A DNA stretch of 64,000 nt from Lysinibacillus antri (lineage in GTDB: Bacteria; Bacillota; Bacilli; Bacillales_A; Planococcaceae). The notes beneath the pieces were generated by a model, which saw only the letters and a program-made list of their open reading frames with translations, had not been told where the DNA came from and made no database searches. Position numbers and translations under genes: made by a program. Location: NCBI RefSeq assembly GCF_003977595.1, contig NZ_RYYR01000013.1, forward strand, positions 1 through 64,000, read 5' to 3'. This document shows positions 46,762-55,855 of this stretch, one piece after another (position 1 is the first letter of the stretch; each line of letters opens with the position of its first letter).

Positions 46762-47880
46762 ATGAAAGTTGAAAATTATCAATTAGCAGTAAATTTGCGA
46801 CACGAACTCCACCAACATCCCGAGCTTTCGAACGAAGAAGTTTGGACAAAGCAACATTTACTAGAGTTTTTGAAAACGCATACAACAAACCTGGAAATTA
46901 TTGATAAAAGGAATTGGTTCTATGCCGTTTATCGTGCAGGGGAGACAAAACCGAATATTGCTTTCCGTGCAGATTTTGATGCACTTCCAATGGATGAGGT
47001 GATTGATCTACCATGGGGTTCACAGATTCCAGGAAAAGCACATAAATGTGGTCATGATGGTCATTCGGCAACTTTAGCGGGATTTGCACTTGAAATTGAT
47101 CAAGAGGGGGCGGATAAAAATATTTTTTTCCTCTTCCAACCTGCAGAAGAAACAGGGGATGGTGCGATTCAATGCGTCGATTTTATTAAAGAAGAAAAGA
47201 TTGATGAAATTTTTGCTTACCATAATATGAGTGGTTTTCCTTATAGGGCTATAGGAATAATTGATGGAACTGCATTGTGTGCATCTAAAGGGATGACAAT
47301 CCATATGAAAGGTGCCCCTGCCCATGCCAGTCAACCAGAAGTAGGAATCAATCCATCTTTTGCAATTGCCAATATTGTAAAGAAGATTCCAGAGTTCACG
47401 AAGATGGAACACAATAAAGGGCTTGTTCTTTGTACTGTTGTTCAAATTGATGTGGGAGAAAAAGCATTTGGTATTGCAGCATCTAAAGGTACTCTTCGTA
47501 TGACAATTCGTGCTCTTTATGAAAATGAGTTAAATAGACTTCAAGAAAATCTTGAAAATTTTGCAAAAGCACAGGCAGAAGCATTTGGTTTAAAAGTAAG
47601 CTTCTCTTACAATGATGAATTCCCAGAAACAGTAAATCATAAAGAAAGTGCAGATAAAATTCGTTTCGTAGCAAAATCAAATGGTAAGGAACTCATTGAA
47701 TTAGGAGAAGCGTTTCGTGGTTCAGAGGATTTCGGACACTTTACGAAATTAACTAGGGGGGCATATTGTTTTATTGGAAATGGAGAACAGTATCCTCAGG
47801 TTCACACAGATGAATTTGACTTCCGTGATGAGCTCATTGAAGAAGGGGTAGAACTTTTTAAAGGGCTTGTTCGATTGTAA
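46762..47880 (+). CDS. M20 family amidohydrolase
   Basis: A 372-residue metallohydrolase of the M20D (amidohydrolase/IAA-amino-acid hydrolase) type. The metal site has RADFDALPMDE and HKCGHDGHSATL near 90-100. The general base Glu pair is in PAEETGDG near 130, and GSEDFGHF lies near 320. Family members cleave N-acyl-amino acids or aminoacyl-glutamates. The substrate is not determined here. It is first gene of an operon with a YfcC transporter and a second M20 enzyme, behind a GntR regulator. It is the paralogue of the gene at 58337. Confidence 0.87.
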   Translation: MKVENYQLAVNLRHELHQHPELSNEEVWTKQHLLEFLKTHTTNLEIIDKRNWFYAVYRAGETKPNIAFRADFDALPMDEVIDLPWGSQIPGKAHKCGHDGHSATLAGFALEIDQEGADKNIFFLFQPAEETGDGAIQCVDFIKEEKIDEIFAYHNMSGFPYRAIGIIDGTALCASKGMTIHMKGAPAHASQPEVGINPSFAIANIVKKIPEFTKMEHNKGLVLCTVVQIDVGEKAFGIAASKGTLRMTIRALYENELNRLQENLENFAKAQAEAFGLKVSFSYNDEFPETVNHKESADKIRFVAKSNGKELIELGEAFRGSEDFGHFTKLTRGAYCFIGNGEQYPQVHTDEFDFRDELIEEGVELFKGLVRL

Positions 47881-47911
47881 TTAAACTAATAAAAGGGATG
47901 GAGGATTTAAC

Positions 47912-49324
47912 ATGTCAACAAAGGAAAAAAGAAAAGGGATTAATTTCCCTCATGTTTATATCATGTTCATGCTTGTGATGTTACTAGTTGTGGTATTATC
48001 TTGGATTGTACCAAGTGGGCAGTATGAACGCGTAGTGAATCCTGAAACAAAAATAACGGAATTAAATACAGAGAATTTCCAATATGTCGAACAAACGAAT
48101 GCAATTGGCTTTATGGATTTCTTTACAGCATTACATAATGGGGTAGTACAATCTGCCGATATCATTGTAATGCTACTATTTGCAAGTGGAGCTCTTTATA
48201 TCTTAGAAAAATCCGGTGCAATTGCGGCAGGTATTCACAAGTTATTAAGAGTTGCAGCAGGAAAAGAGATTTTAATTATTAGTGCCTTACTTATTTTGTT
48301 TGCAATTATGGGGACAATTGGTTTTGGCGAAGGTGGAATTCCATTTATTCCACTAGCGATGGCTGTAGTTATGGGAATGGGTTATGACCGAATCACCGCT
48401 TTTGCAACATCAACAGTTGGTTTAGCGATTGGTTTTACAGCGGGTGTTGTTAATTTTTATACGACAGGTGTTAGTCAAACGATTGTTGGATTGCCGATTT
48501 ATTCAGGTCTTGGATTCCGTATTGTTGCATTAGTCATCTTTATTGTCATTTCACTTTTATACATTTTGAACTATGCGAAAAAGACAAAAGCTGACCCAAG
48601 TAAGAGTATTGTTGCAGCAGAATATGCGGAACAATTACAGGGTACAACAGAAGCCGAGTATGAAGAAGAAGAATTTACATTATCACGAAAAATTGCATTA
48701 TTAGGGCTAGTTGCCGTATTAATAGGAAGTGCTTATGGTGCAATTCAGCTTGGCTGGGGCATGCCACAATTATCAGGGGTTTACGCAATCTATGCAGTAT
48801 TCTTAGTAATTGTTTTAAAAATCAATCCGAGTGAAGCGGCTGCTACATTTGGAACAGGGGCGGCACGACTTTTGCCAACCGGTTTAGCAATTGGTTTTGC
48901 CCGTTCAGTTATGATTTTAATGGACCAAGCTCAAATTATCGATACAGCAGTTCATTCTTTATCTCAACTATTAAACAACACTGGGTCCGTAATTACTTTA
49001 TTGATACTATTCTTAGTTGTCATATTCTTCAACTTCTTTGTTGTATCAGGAAGTGGGAAGGCAATGATTTTAATGCCAATCATGGGACCGTTAGCGAAAA
49101 TATTAGGAATTAATCAACAGGTAATGGTAGTACTTTATCAATTTGGTGATGGATTTACGAACTATTTATGGCCAACTTCTGGAGGGTTAATGGCTGCTCT
49201 GGGTATGTCAAATGTAGACTATGCAGCTTGGGTAAAATTCTCGATGAAGTTATTCCTAATCCTACATTTCGTAGCGTTTATCTTAATTTTAGTCGCGCAT
49301 TATATGGGGTTAGGACCATTTTAG
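47912..49324 (+). CDS. YfcC family (DcuC-type) transporter
   Basis: A 470-residue permease with about 12 hydrophobic segments. It starts FPHVYIMFMLVMLLVVVLSWIVPSGQYER, typical of the YfcC/ArcD-like branch of the DcuC superfamily, with GFGEGGIPFIPLAMA and the C-terminal PTSGGLMAALGMSNVDYAAW. Such proteins move amino acids, peptides or dicarboxylates. Placement between two amidohydrolases suggests uptake of their substrate or exchange of a product. GGATGGAGG precedes the ATG. Confidence 0.85.
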   Translation: MSTKEKRKGINFPHVYIMFMLVMLLVVVLSWIVPSGQYERVVNPETKITELNTENFQYVEQTNAIGFMDFFTALHNGVVQSADIIVMLLFASGALYILEKSGAIAAGIHKLLRVAAGKEILIISALLILFAIMGTIGFGEGGIPFIPLAMAVVMGMGYDRITAFATSTVGLAIGFTAGVVNFYTTGVSQTIVGLPIYSGLGFRIVALVIFIVISLLYILNYAKKTKADPSKSIVAAEYAEQLQGTTEAEYEEEEFTLSRKIALLGLVAVLIGSAYGAIQLGWGMPQLSGVYAIYAVFLVIVLKINPSEAAATFGTGAARLLPTGLAIGFARSVMILMDQAQIIDTAVHSLSQLLNNTGSVITLLILFLVVIFFNFFVVSGSGKAMILMPIMGPLAKILGINQQVMVVLYQFGDGFTNYLWPTSGGLMAALGMSNVDYAAWVKFSMKLFLILHFVAFILILVAHYMGLGPF

Positions 49325-49366
49325 AAATTGAAAGATTTATAAAATCATAGATAAGGGGATGTTTTT

Positions 49367-50584
49367 ATGACGAATATTTTAGAAGATTCAAAGAAATACG
49401 AAGAACAAATTATTAAAGATCGTCGACATTTACATCAATATCCAGAAATCGGGTTTGAACTTCCAAACACGCAAAAATATATTCAAAAACGTCTTGATGA
49501 AATGGGTATCCCACATAAATCTTGTGGGGTAGTACCACCGGAGATTAAAGAAAAGTATAAGAAAGCTGGATTTGGTGAACAGGATAATTGTACAGGTGTT
49601 GTTGCGACAATTGGTCAAGGTGAGCCTTGTATTCTTCTTCGTGCGGATATGGATGCACTTCCAATCCAGGAAGAAGTAGAAACCGAATATAAATCAAAGA
49701 AGCTTGGTATCATGCATGCTTGTGGTCATGATTCACATGTTGCAATGCTATTAGGAGCTGCTCAAATTTTAAAAAATCGTGAATCTGAATTAAAAGGTAC
49801 CGTAAAATTAATGTTCCAACCTGGAGAAGAATGGGGATACGGTTCAAAATTAATGATTGATGATGGGTTACTTGAAAATCCAAAAGTGGATGCTGCTTTC
49901 GGTATTCACATTATGCCTGATCAGCAAGCAGGCACATTATCTGTTCATAAAGGTACATTATCACAAGCAATGGATACGTATATTGTTGATATTCAAGGAA
50001 GTGGTGGCCATAGTTCGCAACCACATAAAACAATTGATGCAAATATGATTATGAATCAACTTTACACAAGTTTAAATTTACTATTTACTCGTGAATCTGA
50101 TCCTAGTGCAAGTGTAACGTTTTCTGTAGGTGCTATGGGTGGTGGTACTGTAACAAACGTTATTCCAGATAAAGCAACATTAAGTGGCAATATGCGTAGC
50201 TATGACCAGGAAGTTCGTGATCATTTATGTGCTCGTATTCCAGAGATGATTGATCATGTTGTAAAGGCTTGGCGCGGACAGTACAGTATAACAGAATTCC
50301 ACACACCGACAACCTATAATAATCCAGAATTTGTTGATACCATTACACCTTTCTTAGAGGAGATCGTTGGAAAAGAAAATGTAGTTGATCATGGGGTAAT
50401 GAGTGGTTCAGAAGACTTTTCTTATATCTCTCAAGAAGTACCATCTGCATTTGTTGTGCTAGGTACAGGAAAAGAAGGGGAGGCGCCAGTTCATAATCCC
50501 CGTATGTACCAACAAGAAGAGTTTTTCAAGTACGGTGCCGCGTTACATGCAAATGTGGCAATTGAATGGTTAAAACAAAACTAA
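49367..50584 (+). CDS. M20 family amidohydrolase, second enzyme
   Basis: A 405-residue M20D enzyme, clearly different from the first. Metal motifs are RADMDALPIQEE and MHACGHDSHVAM near 120-130, the Glu pair is in QPGEEWGYGSK, and a dimerisation domain contains GSGGHSSQPHKTID. SGSEDFSYIS is near the end. Two distinct amidohydrolases around one transporter suggest stepwise or alternative cleavage of related conjugates. A nonsense-mutated fragment of a paralogue lies at 59573-59775. A terminator follows. Confidence 0.86.
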   Translation: MTNILEDSKKYEEQIIKDRRHLHQYPEIGFELPNTQKYIQKRLDEMGIPHKSCGVVPPEIKEKYKKAGFGEQDNCTGVVATIGQGEPCILLRADMDALPIQEEVETEYKSKKLGIMHACGHDSHVAMLLGAAQILKNRESELKGTVKLMFQPGEEWGYGSKLMIDDGLLENPKVDAAFGIHIMPDQQAGTLSVHKGTLSQAMDTYIVDIQGSGGHSSQPHKTIDANMIMNQLYTSLNLLFTRESDPSASVTFSVGAMGGGTVTNVIPDKATLSGNMRSYDQEVRDHLCARIPEMIDHVVKAWRGQYSITEFHTPTTYNNPEFVDTITPFLEEIVGKENVVDHGVMSGSEDFSYISQEVPSAFVVLGTGKEGEAPVHNPRMYQQEEFFKYGAALHANVAIEWLKQN

Positions 50585-50658
50585 AGTTTGATTTAAACTT
50601 AAATAGCATCCAAAACATGGCGAGTGAATACTTTTACGGTCGTGAAGATAATAAAGAG

Positions 50659-50688
50659 AACTCGCTCGTTTAATTGAGCGGGTTTTTC
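50659..50688 (+). terminator. Intrinsic terminator of the M20-YfcC-M20 operon
   Basis: AACTCGCTC pairs with GAGCGGGTT across GTTTAATT, followed by TTTC. Confidence 0.75.
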
Positions 50689-51056
50689 TTTGTATTCTTT
50701 ACCCCCTATAATCTAGCCACTTTATCCCTTTTCATTTAATATTCTTTCTCTTTAAATGGTTTTTTAATTCATTATTCTATTTGTAATAAAACATCTTAGC
50801 CATCAACTTAGGGGGAAAAGAACTTGTTATTCTAAAATGGAATAAGTTTTTTTGCATGATGTTGCGTTTTCCATTTTCTATTTTCAATAATCTCAAATGT
50901 TTGTTACATAAGCGTTTTTTTAGTTTCCCAATATAGCAAAGTTTCATGATGCCTCACTTTTTAGGGAAGATGAATAGAGAGAGGGAACGGATGCATCGTG
51001 TCCCCTCAGTGAAAAGATTAATTTTTGGTAATTCTAATTATAGAAATAAAAATATA
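50689..51056. other. Intergenic region without recognised features
   Basis: This AT-rich sequence lies between convergent genes. Short frames at 50946-51207 lack ribosome binding sites and overlap brnQ. I see no repeat or RNA. Confidence 0.4.
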
Positions 51057-52373
51057 TCAATCGTTGTTAATGGGAGAAAGAGGTGTATCGTTGTCTTTCT
51101 TTTTAAAGACTATTTTATGGATAATGGCTCCTAGTACGAATCCACTAACAGCCGGCACAAGCCAAGCAAAGCCATTACCGCTAAGTGGAAGTGTAGAAAT
51201 CAGATGAGCTCCTGGAATTGTAAAACCGAGTGATGCCATTGTTTCAACAAAACTAATAACAAATGTAAATAAGATTGTTCCTCGATATGCCCCTTGATTA
51301 GGTATATATTTACGGAAAATACCGAGGAATACTAAGACAATTGCAACAGGGTATAGTGCTGAGAAAATCCATATCGTATAATTAATAATATTTTCAACAC
51401 CTAGTGATCCGATTGATGCAGATACTATACAAATAAGAAGTGCGGCTGTTCGGTATTTCAGTTTGTTTTTTGTAAGTTCACTAATAAATTCGGCGATTAC
51501 AGCAATAACGCCAATTGCCGAAGTTAAACATGCTAAGGCAATAGCTAGTGCTAATAAAAGCGTACCAGTGTTACCTAATAATAAGTGAATTAGTTCAGAT
51601 AGTAGTGCTGTATTATCAATATCCGTAGGGAACATCCCACCGCCAACAGCTCCAAGATACAACAGGCCCCCGTAAACAAAGAACAGGCCAAGTCCGGCAA
51701 TAATTGTCCCTGTAATGGCTACCTTTTTCATTTCAGCTCCTTTATAACCATGTGCAAGGATTGCTGCAATAAATATTGGTGCACAGAAAAAACCTGTAAT
51801 CACATCACCAGTCTGGTAGGCATTAATAAAGGCATTTGAAAATGGGTTTATTAGTTCTGTTACAATAGGTGTTCCAATCGGATCAATGATTCCTTTACCG
51901 ACAATAAACAAGAGTATGATGACTAATAAAGGTGTCAAAATTTTTCCGATTTTATCAATTACATTTGATTTATCCATCGCAAAATAAAAACAAATTGCAA
52001 AAAAGATAATAATTGTAATAACTAAAGGAAATTCATTTGAAAAAGTTTGCACTCCTAATTCATGAGTTGTCGCTGCCATTCGGGGAATCGTAACGAACAC
52101 ACCAACGCCAACCATTAGTAATAAGTTAAATACTTTATAGAACCAAGGGCTAATGGGTCTTGTTAAATCTTCAAATTTTCCCCCAGCAAATATAATTGCA
52201 ATCACCGCTAACAGAGGTAGTAAAATCCCTGTAATTGAAAACCCAATTAGTGCAGGAACCCAATTCGTTCCTGATACATGCCCTATTGAAGGGGGGAAAA
52301 TTAAATTACCAGCACCAAAAAATATTGCAAATAGGGCAAACCCTAAAAATAACGTATCAAATATTTTTTTCAT
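51057..52373 (-). CDS. brnQ: Branched-chain amino acid:cation symporter BrnQ
   Basis: A 438-residue LIVCS-family symporter with about 12 membrane helices. The N-terminus (FDTLFLGFALFAIFFGAGNLIFPPSIG) is the family signature. It imports leucine, isoleucine and valine with Na+ or H+. A GGATGTG-like site precedes the ATG. CodY-box-like sequences at 52420 and 52551 upstream fit repression by CodY in rich medium. No T-box leader is evident. Confidence 0.92.
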   Translation of the reverse strand: MKKIFDTLFLGFALFAIFFGAGNLIFPPSIGHVSGTNWVPALIGFSITGILLPLLAVIAIIFAGGKFEDLTRPISPWFYKVFNLLLMVGVGVFVTIPRMAATTHELGVQTFSNEFPLVITIIIFFAICFYFAMDKSNVIDKIGKILTPLLVIILLFIVGKGIIDPIGTPIVTELINPFSNAFINAYQTGDVITGFFCAPIFIAAILAHGYKGAEMKKVAITGTIIAGLGLFFVYGGLLYLGAVGGGMFPTDIDNTALLSELIHLLLGNTGTLLLALAIALACLTSAIGVIAVIAEFISELTKNKLKYRTAALLICIVSASIGSLGVENIINYTIWIFSALYPVAIVLVFLGIFRKYIPNQGAYRGTILFTFVISFVETMASLGFTIPGAHLISTLPLSGNGFAWLVPAVSGFVLGAIIHKIVFKKKDNDTPLSPINND

Positions 52374-52419
52374 TTTAATTCACATCCAATTTCTCTAAGT
52401 CGTTTTTGAATATTAATAC

Positions 52420-52565
52420 AATTTTCTAATTATTTAAAATACTCTATTTCCATCTAATGAAAACCTTCGCACTGTACATGATGAATTGCTCTGAAAGTAC
52501 ATTCATTGAATTTCTCCAATACCTCTTTGTAAATAAAACAGAACATCTATTATTTTCTGAAAAAT
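52420..52565. promoter_or_regulatory. Two CodY-box-like sites upstream of brnQ
   Basis: TATTTTCTGAAAAAT (52551-52565) matches the CodY consensus AATTTTCWGAAAATT with two mismatches. AATTTTCTAATTATT (52420-52434) matches with three. Both lie in the promoter region of brnQ, a typical CodY target. Confidence 0.5.
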
Positions 52566-52655
52566 CTTTATGAAATCGCTTTAATGAGTGGATAATGATT
52601 TAGGAGCTATACTATTAAAATAGAAATAGTTTAGCTCCTAAAGTATTCCCTTTAA

Positions 52656-52813
52656 TTTATCCCGCATTAACGGGCAGTAAGACTCCCACTTCAAGATTTT
52701 AGTGAAGCGAAAAAGATAAGTGGGAGATCAACTGCCCGTAAAGGCCCGATTGGTTCAACTAACAATCAGTGGGGGATGAAGAAAACCCCCCACTAATTGA
52801 AGTTTCACTTTAT
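52656..52813 (+). mobile_element. tnpB-less IS200/IS605-like element, short subtype, copy 3
   Basis: A 158-bp element beginning TTTAT then CCCG-loop-CGGG. It contains the central stem (CTCCCACTT..AAGTGGGAG), CTGCCCG complementary to the CGGGCAG near the left end, and the right hairpin, then AAGTTTCACTTTAT. The right hairpin differs from the other copies at two stem positions. One is compensated (C:G to A:T) and one gives a C:A mismatch. It lacks the 33-nt segment of copies 1 and 2. It has no coding capacity. Confidence 0.65.
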
Positions 52814-52947
52814 CTAATTTTTTTAGCTCTTGATAAAGTACAATCCAAATGATGTACAATCAACAATCGCTTTTATATCAGTTCGCTCACTAAAAGAACT
52901 AAATGACCTCACAAAAGTAGAAGTACCACTTTTGCGAAGTTCTTTCT

Positions 52948-53160
52948 TTAATTGCTAGACGCTGCTATTTTTGTCGTTTCTTTAAAAATTGCCTGAGTAG
53001 TTTGATTCTTTAGGGATAATGCAGCGGAATCTATAATTGTTGTAAATATTTTTGTACCATCTATTTTATCGTATAATTCAACAGCCTCTTGTTCGCAATC
53101 AAATTCATAGAGAGTTACACTGTGGTTTGTATATTTAGCTATTATAAAAATAAAGATCAC
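52948..53160 (-). CDS. Small hypothetical protein
   Basis: A frame of 70 codons whose protein has a hydrophobic beginning followed by a soluble part (VTLYEFDCEQEAVELYDKID, SAALSLKNQTTQAIFKET). It reads like a real globular small protein rather than random sequence. The start is uncertain: the GTG at 53160 lies inside the AGAGGTGAT that should be the ribosome binding site, so a non-ATG start (ATT or ATA) a few codons downstream is possible. It precedes no operon partner, and its role is unknown. Confidence 0.5.
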   Translation of the reverse strand: MIFIFIIAKYTNHSVTLYEFDCEQEAVELYDKIDGTKIFTTIIDSAALSLKNQTTQAIFKETTKIAASSN

Positions 53161-53273
53161 CTCTATACTAGATTTTACTTAGATTCATAGATTCAAACTT
53201 ATCTGAAATTTCTTTAGAAACTATGTTTTTCATTAGTGAAATTGTCACTTTCTAAAAAAGCTCTCCTTCATAA

Positions 53274-54557
53274 TTAAATCCAACCTCTAAAACGAGATGC
53301 TTCAGACATTCTACGGACACCAACCATATAAGCTGCAAGGCGCATATTTACATTTCTTTGTTGGGCTGTATCATACACATTATTGAAGGCCTGAACGAGC
53401 GATTTGTGAAGTTTATCGTTCACTTCTTCTTCCGTCCAGTAATAGCCTTGATTGTTTTGAACCCACTCAAAATATGATACTGTTACTCCTCCAGAACTTG
53501 CTAACACATCAGGAATAAGAAGAATTCCACGGTCAGTTAAGATCTTTGTAGCTTCAATTGTTGTTGGTCCATTCGCTGCTTCCACAACGATAGCTGCTTT
53601 TATATTATTTGCATTCTCATCTGTAATTTGATTAGATATAGCAGCTGGTACAAGAATGTCGCAATCCAATTCGAGCAGTTCTTTATTTGAAATCGTATTA
53701 TTAAATTGTGTTGTCACTGTTCCAAAACTATCTCTTTTGTCTAATAGATAATTAATATCTAGTCCATTAGGATCGTGGAGAGCACCATATGCATCCGAAA
53801 TTCCAATTACCTTTGCACCAGCATCATGCAAGAATTTTGCTAAAAAGCTACCTGCGTTACCAAATCCCTGAACTACGACACGCGCACCTTCGATTGAAAT
53901 GCCTCGTTTCTTTGCAGCTTCTACTATACAAATGACAACACCTTGGGCAGTAGCCTTCTCTCTTCCTTGTGATCCACCAAGTACAATCGGTTTGCCCGTA
54001 ATGAATCCTGGAGAATCTTGTTCACGTAAATGGCTGTACTCATCCATCATCCAAGCCATGATTTGAGCGTTCGTATAAACATCTGGTGCAGGAATATCTT
54101 TTGTTGGACCTACGATTTGGCTGATCGCTCTTACATATCCACGGCTTAAACGTTCTAATTCTCCCATAGACATGGTGCGAGGATCACAAATAATTCCTCC
54201 TTTAGCGCCCCCGTACGGAAGATCAACGATACCGCATTTTAAACTCATCCACATTGATAATGCTTTTACTTCATCTTCATCAACTTCTGGGTGGAATCTT
54301 ACTCCGCCTTTCGTTGGTCCTACTGCATCGTTATGCTGTGAGCGATAACCAGTAAAAATTTTAACTTCTCCACTATCCATCCTTACAGGGATTCTCACTG
54401 TCAGCATTCTTAAAGGCTCTTTAAGAAGCTCATACATCTGATCTGAATAACCTAATTTATTCAAAGCATCTTGGATAACAACTTGAGTTGACGTAAAGAG
54501 ATTTAATGTTTCTTTCACTTTTTGTTCCGCTTTCTTCGTTTCTACTGCAGTCCCCAT
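53274..54557 (-). CDS. rocG: NAD-specific glutamate dehydrogenase
   Basis: A 427-residue Glu/Leu/Phe/Val-type dehydrogenase that deaminates glutamate to 2-oxoglutarate. The substrate-binding and catalytic block is GGAKGGIICDP (Lys near 126). The GPTKGGVRFHP block lies near 80, and the nucleotide loop VVQGFGNAGSF near 225. Its place after rocA and rocD supports a catabolic RocG role. On sequence alone it could also be called GudB. It is last gene of the rocADG cluster, 46 nt after rocD. Confidence 0.93.
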   Translation of the reverse strand: MGTAVETKKAEQKVKETLNLFTSTQVVIQDALNKLGYSDQMYELLKEPLRMLTVRIPVRMDSGEVKIFTGYRSQHNDAVGPTKGGVRFHPEVDEDEVKALSMWMSLKCGIVDLPYGGAKGGIICDPRTMSMGELERLSRGYVRAISQIVGPTKDIPAPDVYTNAQIMAWMMDEYSHLREQDSPGFITGKPIVLGGSQGREKATAQGVVICIVEAAKKRGISIEGARVVVQGFGNAGSFLAKFLHDAGAKVIGISDAYGALHDPNGLDINYLLDKRDSFGTVTTQFNNTISNKELLELDCDILVPAAISNQITDENANNIKAAIVVEAANGPTTIEATKILTDRGILLIPDVLASSGGVTVSYFEWVQNNQGYYWTEEEVNDKLHKSLVQAFNNVYDTAQQRNVNMRLAAYMVGVRRMSEASRFRGWI

Positions 54558-54603
54558 AATGGCACCTCTTTTTAGTTATATTAAAAAACTTCATTCGTTT
54601 AAA

Positions 54604-55797
54604 TTAACCTAAAATTCTTCTGATCCGTTCGATTGCCCAATCTAATTCTTCTTTGCTGATTACTAGTGGAGGAGCGAAACGGATTACGAAATCATGCGTT
54701 TCTTTACATAATAATCCTAAGCCCATTAGTTCTTCACAATATTTACGAGCGGGTTCAGATAATTCAACACCAATGAATAACCCCTTACCACGAATTTCTT
54801 TAATGATTGGGTTGTGAATTAAGCGTAATTGTTCTTGGAAGTAGTTACCTAATTCTAAAGAACGTTCTGTTAATTGTTCTTCTTCTAAAACTTCTAAAGA
54901 AGCTAAAGATACTGCACAAGCAAGTGGATTACCACCGAATGTTGAACCGTGAGAACCTGGATTTAATACACCAAGGATATCGCTGTTAGCAACTACCGCA
55001 GAAATTGGGAATACACCACCACCAAGCGCTTTACCAAGAATGATTATATCTGGAGTAACTTCATCCCATTGATGAGCAAACATCTTTCCTGTACGTGCAA
55101 GACCCGTTTGGATTTCATCACAAATAAGTAGTACATTGTTTTCTTTACATACTTGCTCCGCAGCTTTTAAGAAACCTTCAGTTGGAATTACAATACCAGC
55201 TTCACCTTGAATTGGTTCAAGAATAAATGCAGCTGTGTTTGGTGTAATGGCAGCTTTTAAAGCGTCGATATCACCATAAGGAATTAATTTGAAACCTGGA
55301 AGCATTGGTCCAAATCCACGTTGATATTCTTTTTCAGATGATAAAGATACAGCGCCCATTGTTCGACCGTGGAAGTTCCCGTTACAGCCGATAATTTCTG
55401 CTTTGTTATCTTCAACACCTTTTATTTCGTAAGCCCAACGACGAGCGACTTTAATTGCAGATTCAACCGCTTCTGCACCAGTGTTCATCGGTAATATCAT
55501 GTTTTTACCAGTTAATTGAGTTAATTTTTCATACCAAGGACCAAGTTGATCATTATGGAAAGCACGAGATGTTAACGTAACACGGTCAGCTTGATCTTTT
55601 AATGCTTGAATAATTTTTGGATGGCGATGACCTTGGTTAACAGCAGAATAAGCAGAAAGCATATCCATGTATTTGTTACCTTCTGGATCTTTTACCCAAA
55701 CGCCTTCAGCTTCTGAAACTACGATTGGAAGTGGGTGATAATTATGTGCACCTAATTGTTCTGTTTTTTTAATTAATGTTGCTGATTTTGTAGTCAA
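54604..55797 (-). CDS. rocD: Ornithine aminotransferase
   Basis: A 397-residue class III PLP aminotransferase that converts ornithine and 2-oxoglutarate to glutamate semialdehyde and glutamate. Typical blocks are [20 protein letters not shown] (near 103), [31 protein letters not shown] and the PLP Lys in [16 protein letters not shown] (near 253). GGAGG precedes the ATG. It lies between rocA and rocG, so the three steps from ornithine to 2-oxoglutarate are encoded together. Confidence 0.95.
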   Translation of the reverse strand: MTTKSATLIKKTEQLGAHNYHPLPIVVSEAEGVWVKDPEGNKYMDMLSAYSAVNQGHRHPKIIQALKDQADRVTLTSRAFHNDQLGPWYEKLTQLTGKNMILPMNTGAEAVESAIKVARRWAYEIKGVEDNKAEIIGCNGNFHGRTMGAVSLSSEKEYQRGFGPMLPGFKLIPYGDIDALKAAITPNTAAFILEPIQGEAGIVIPTEGFLKAAEQVCKENNVLLICDEIQTGLARTGKMFAHQWDEVTPDIIILGKALGGGVFPISAVVANSDILGVLNPGSHGSTFGGNPLACAVSLASLEVLEEEQLTERSLELGNYFQEQLRLIHNPIIKEIRGKGLFIGVELSEPARKYCEELMGLGLLCKETHDFVIRFAPPLVISKEELDWAIERIRRILG

Positions 55798-55855
55798 CTC
55801 AAATTTCCTCCTTAATAATTCATGACAAGTCTCTTACTCGATTTAATTTTTTAAA

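Noticed and set aside
52374-52655. T-box riboswitch upstream of brnQ
   Set aside because: I looked for the TGGNACCGCG antiterminator sequence and a terminator/specifier arrangement and did not find them. CodY-like boxes explain the region better.
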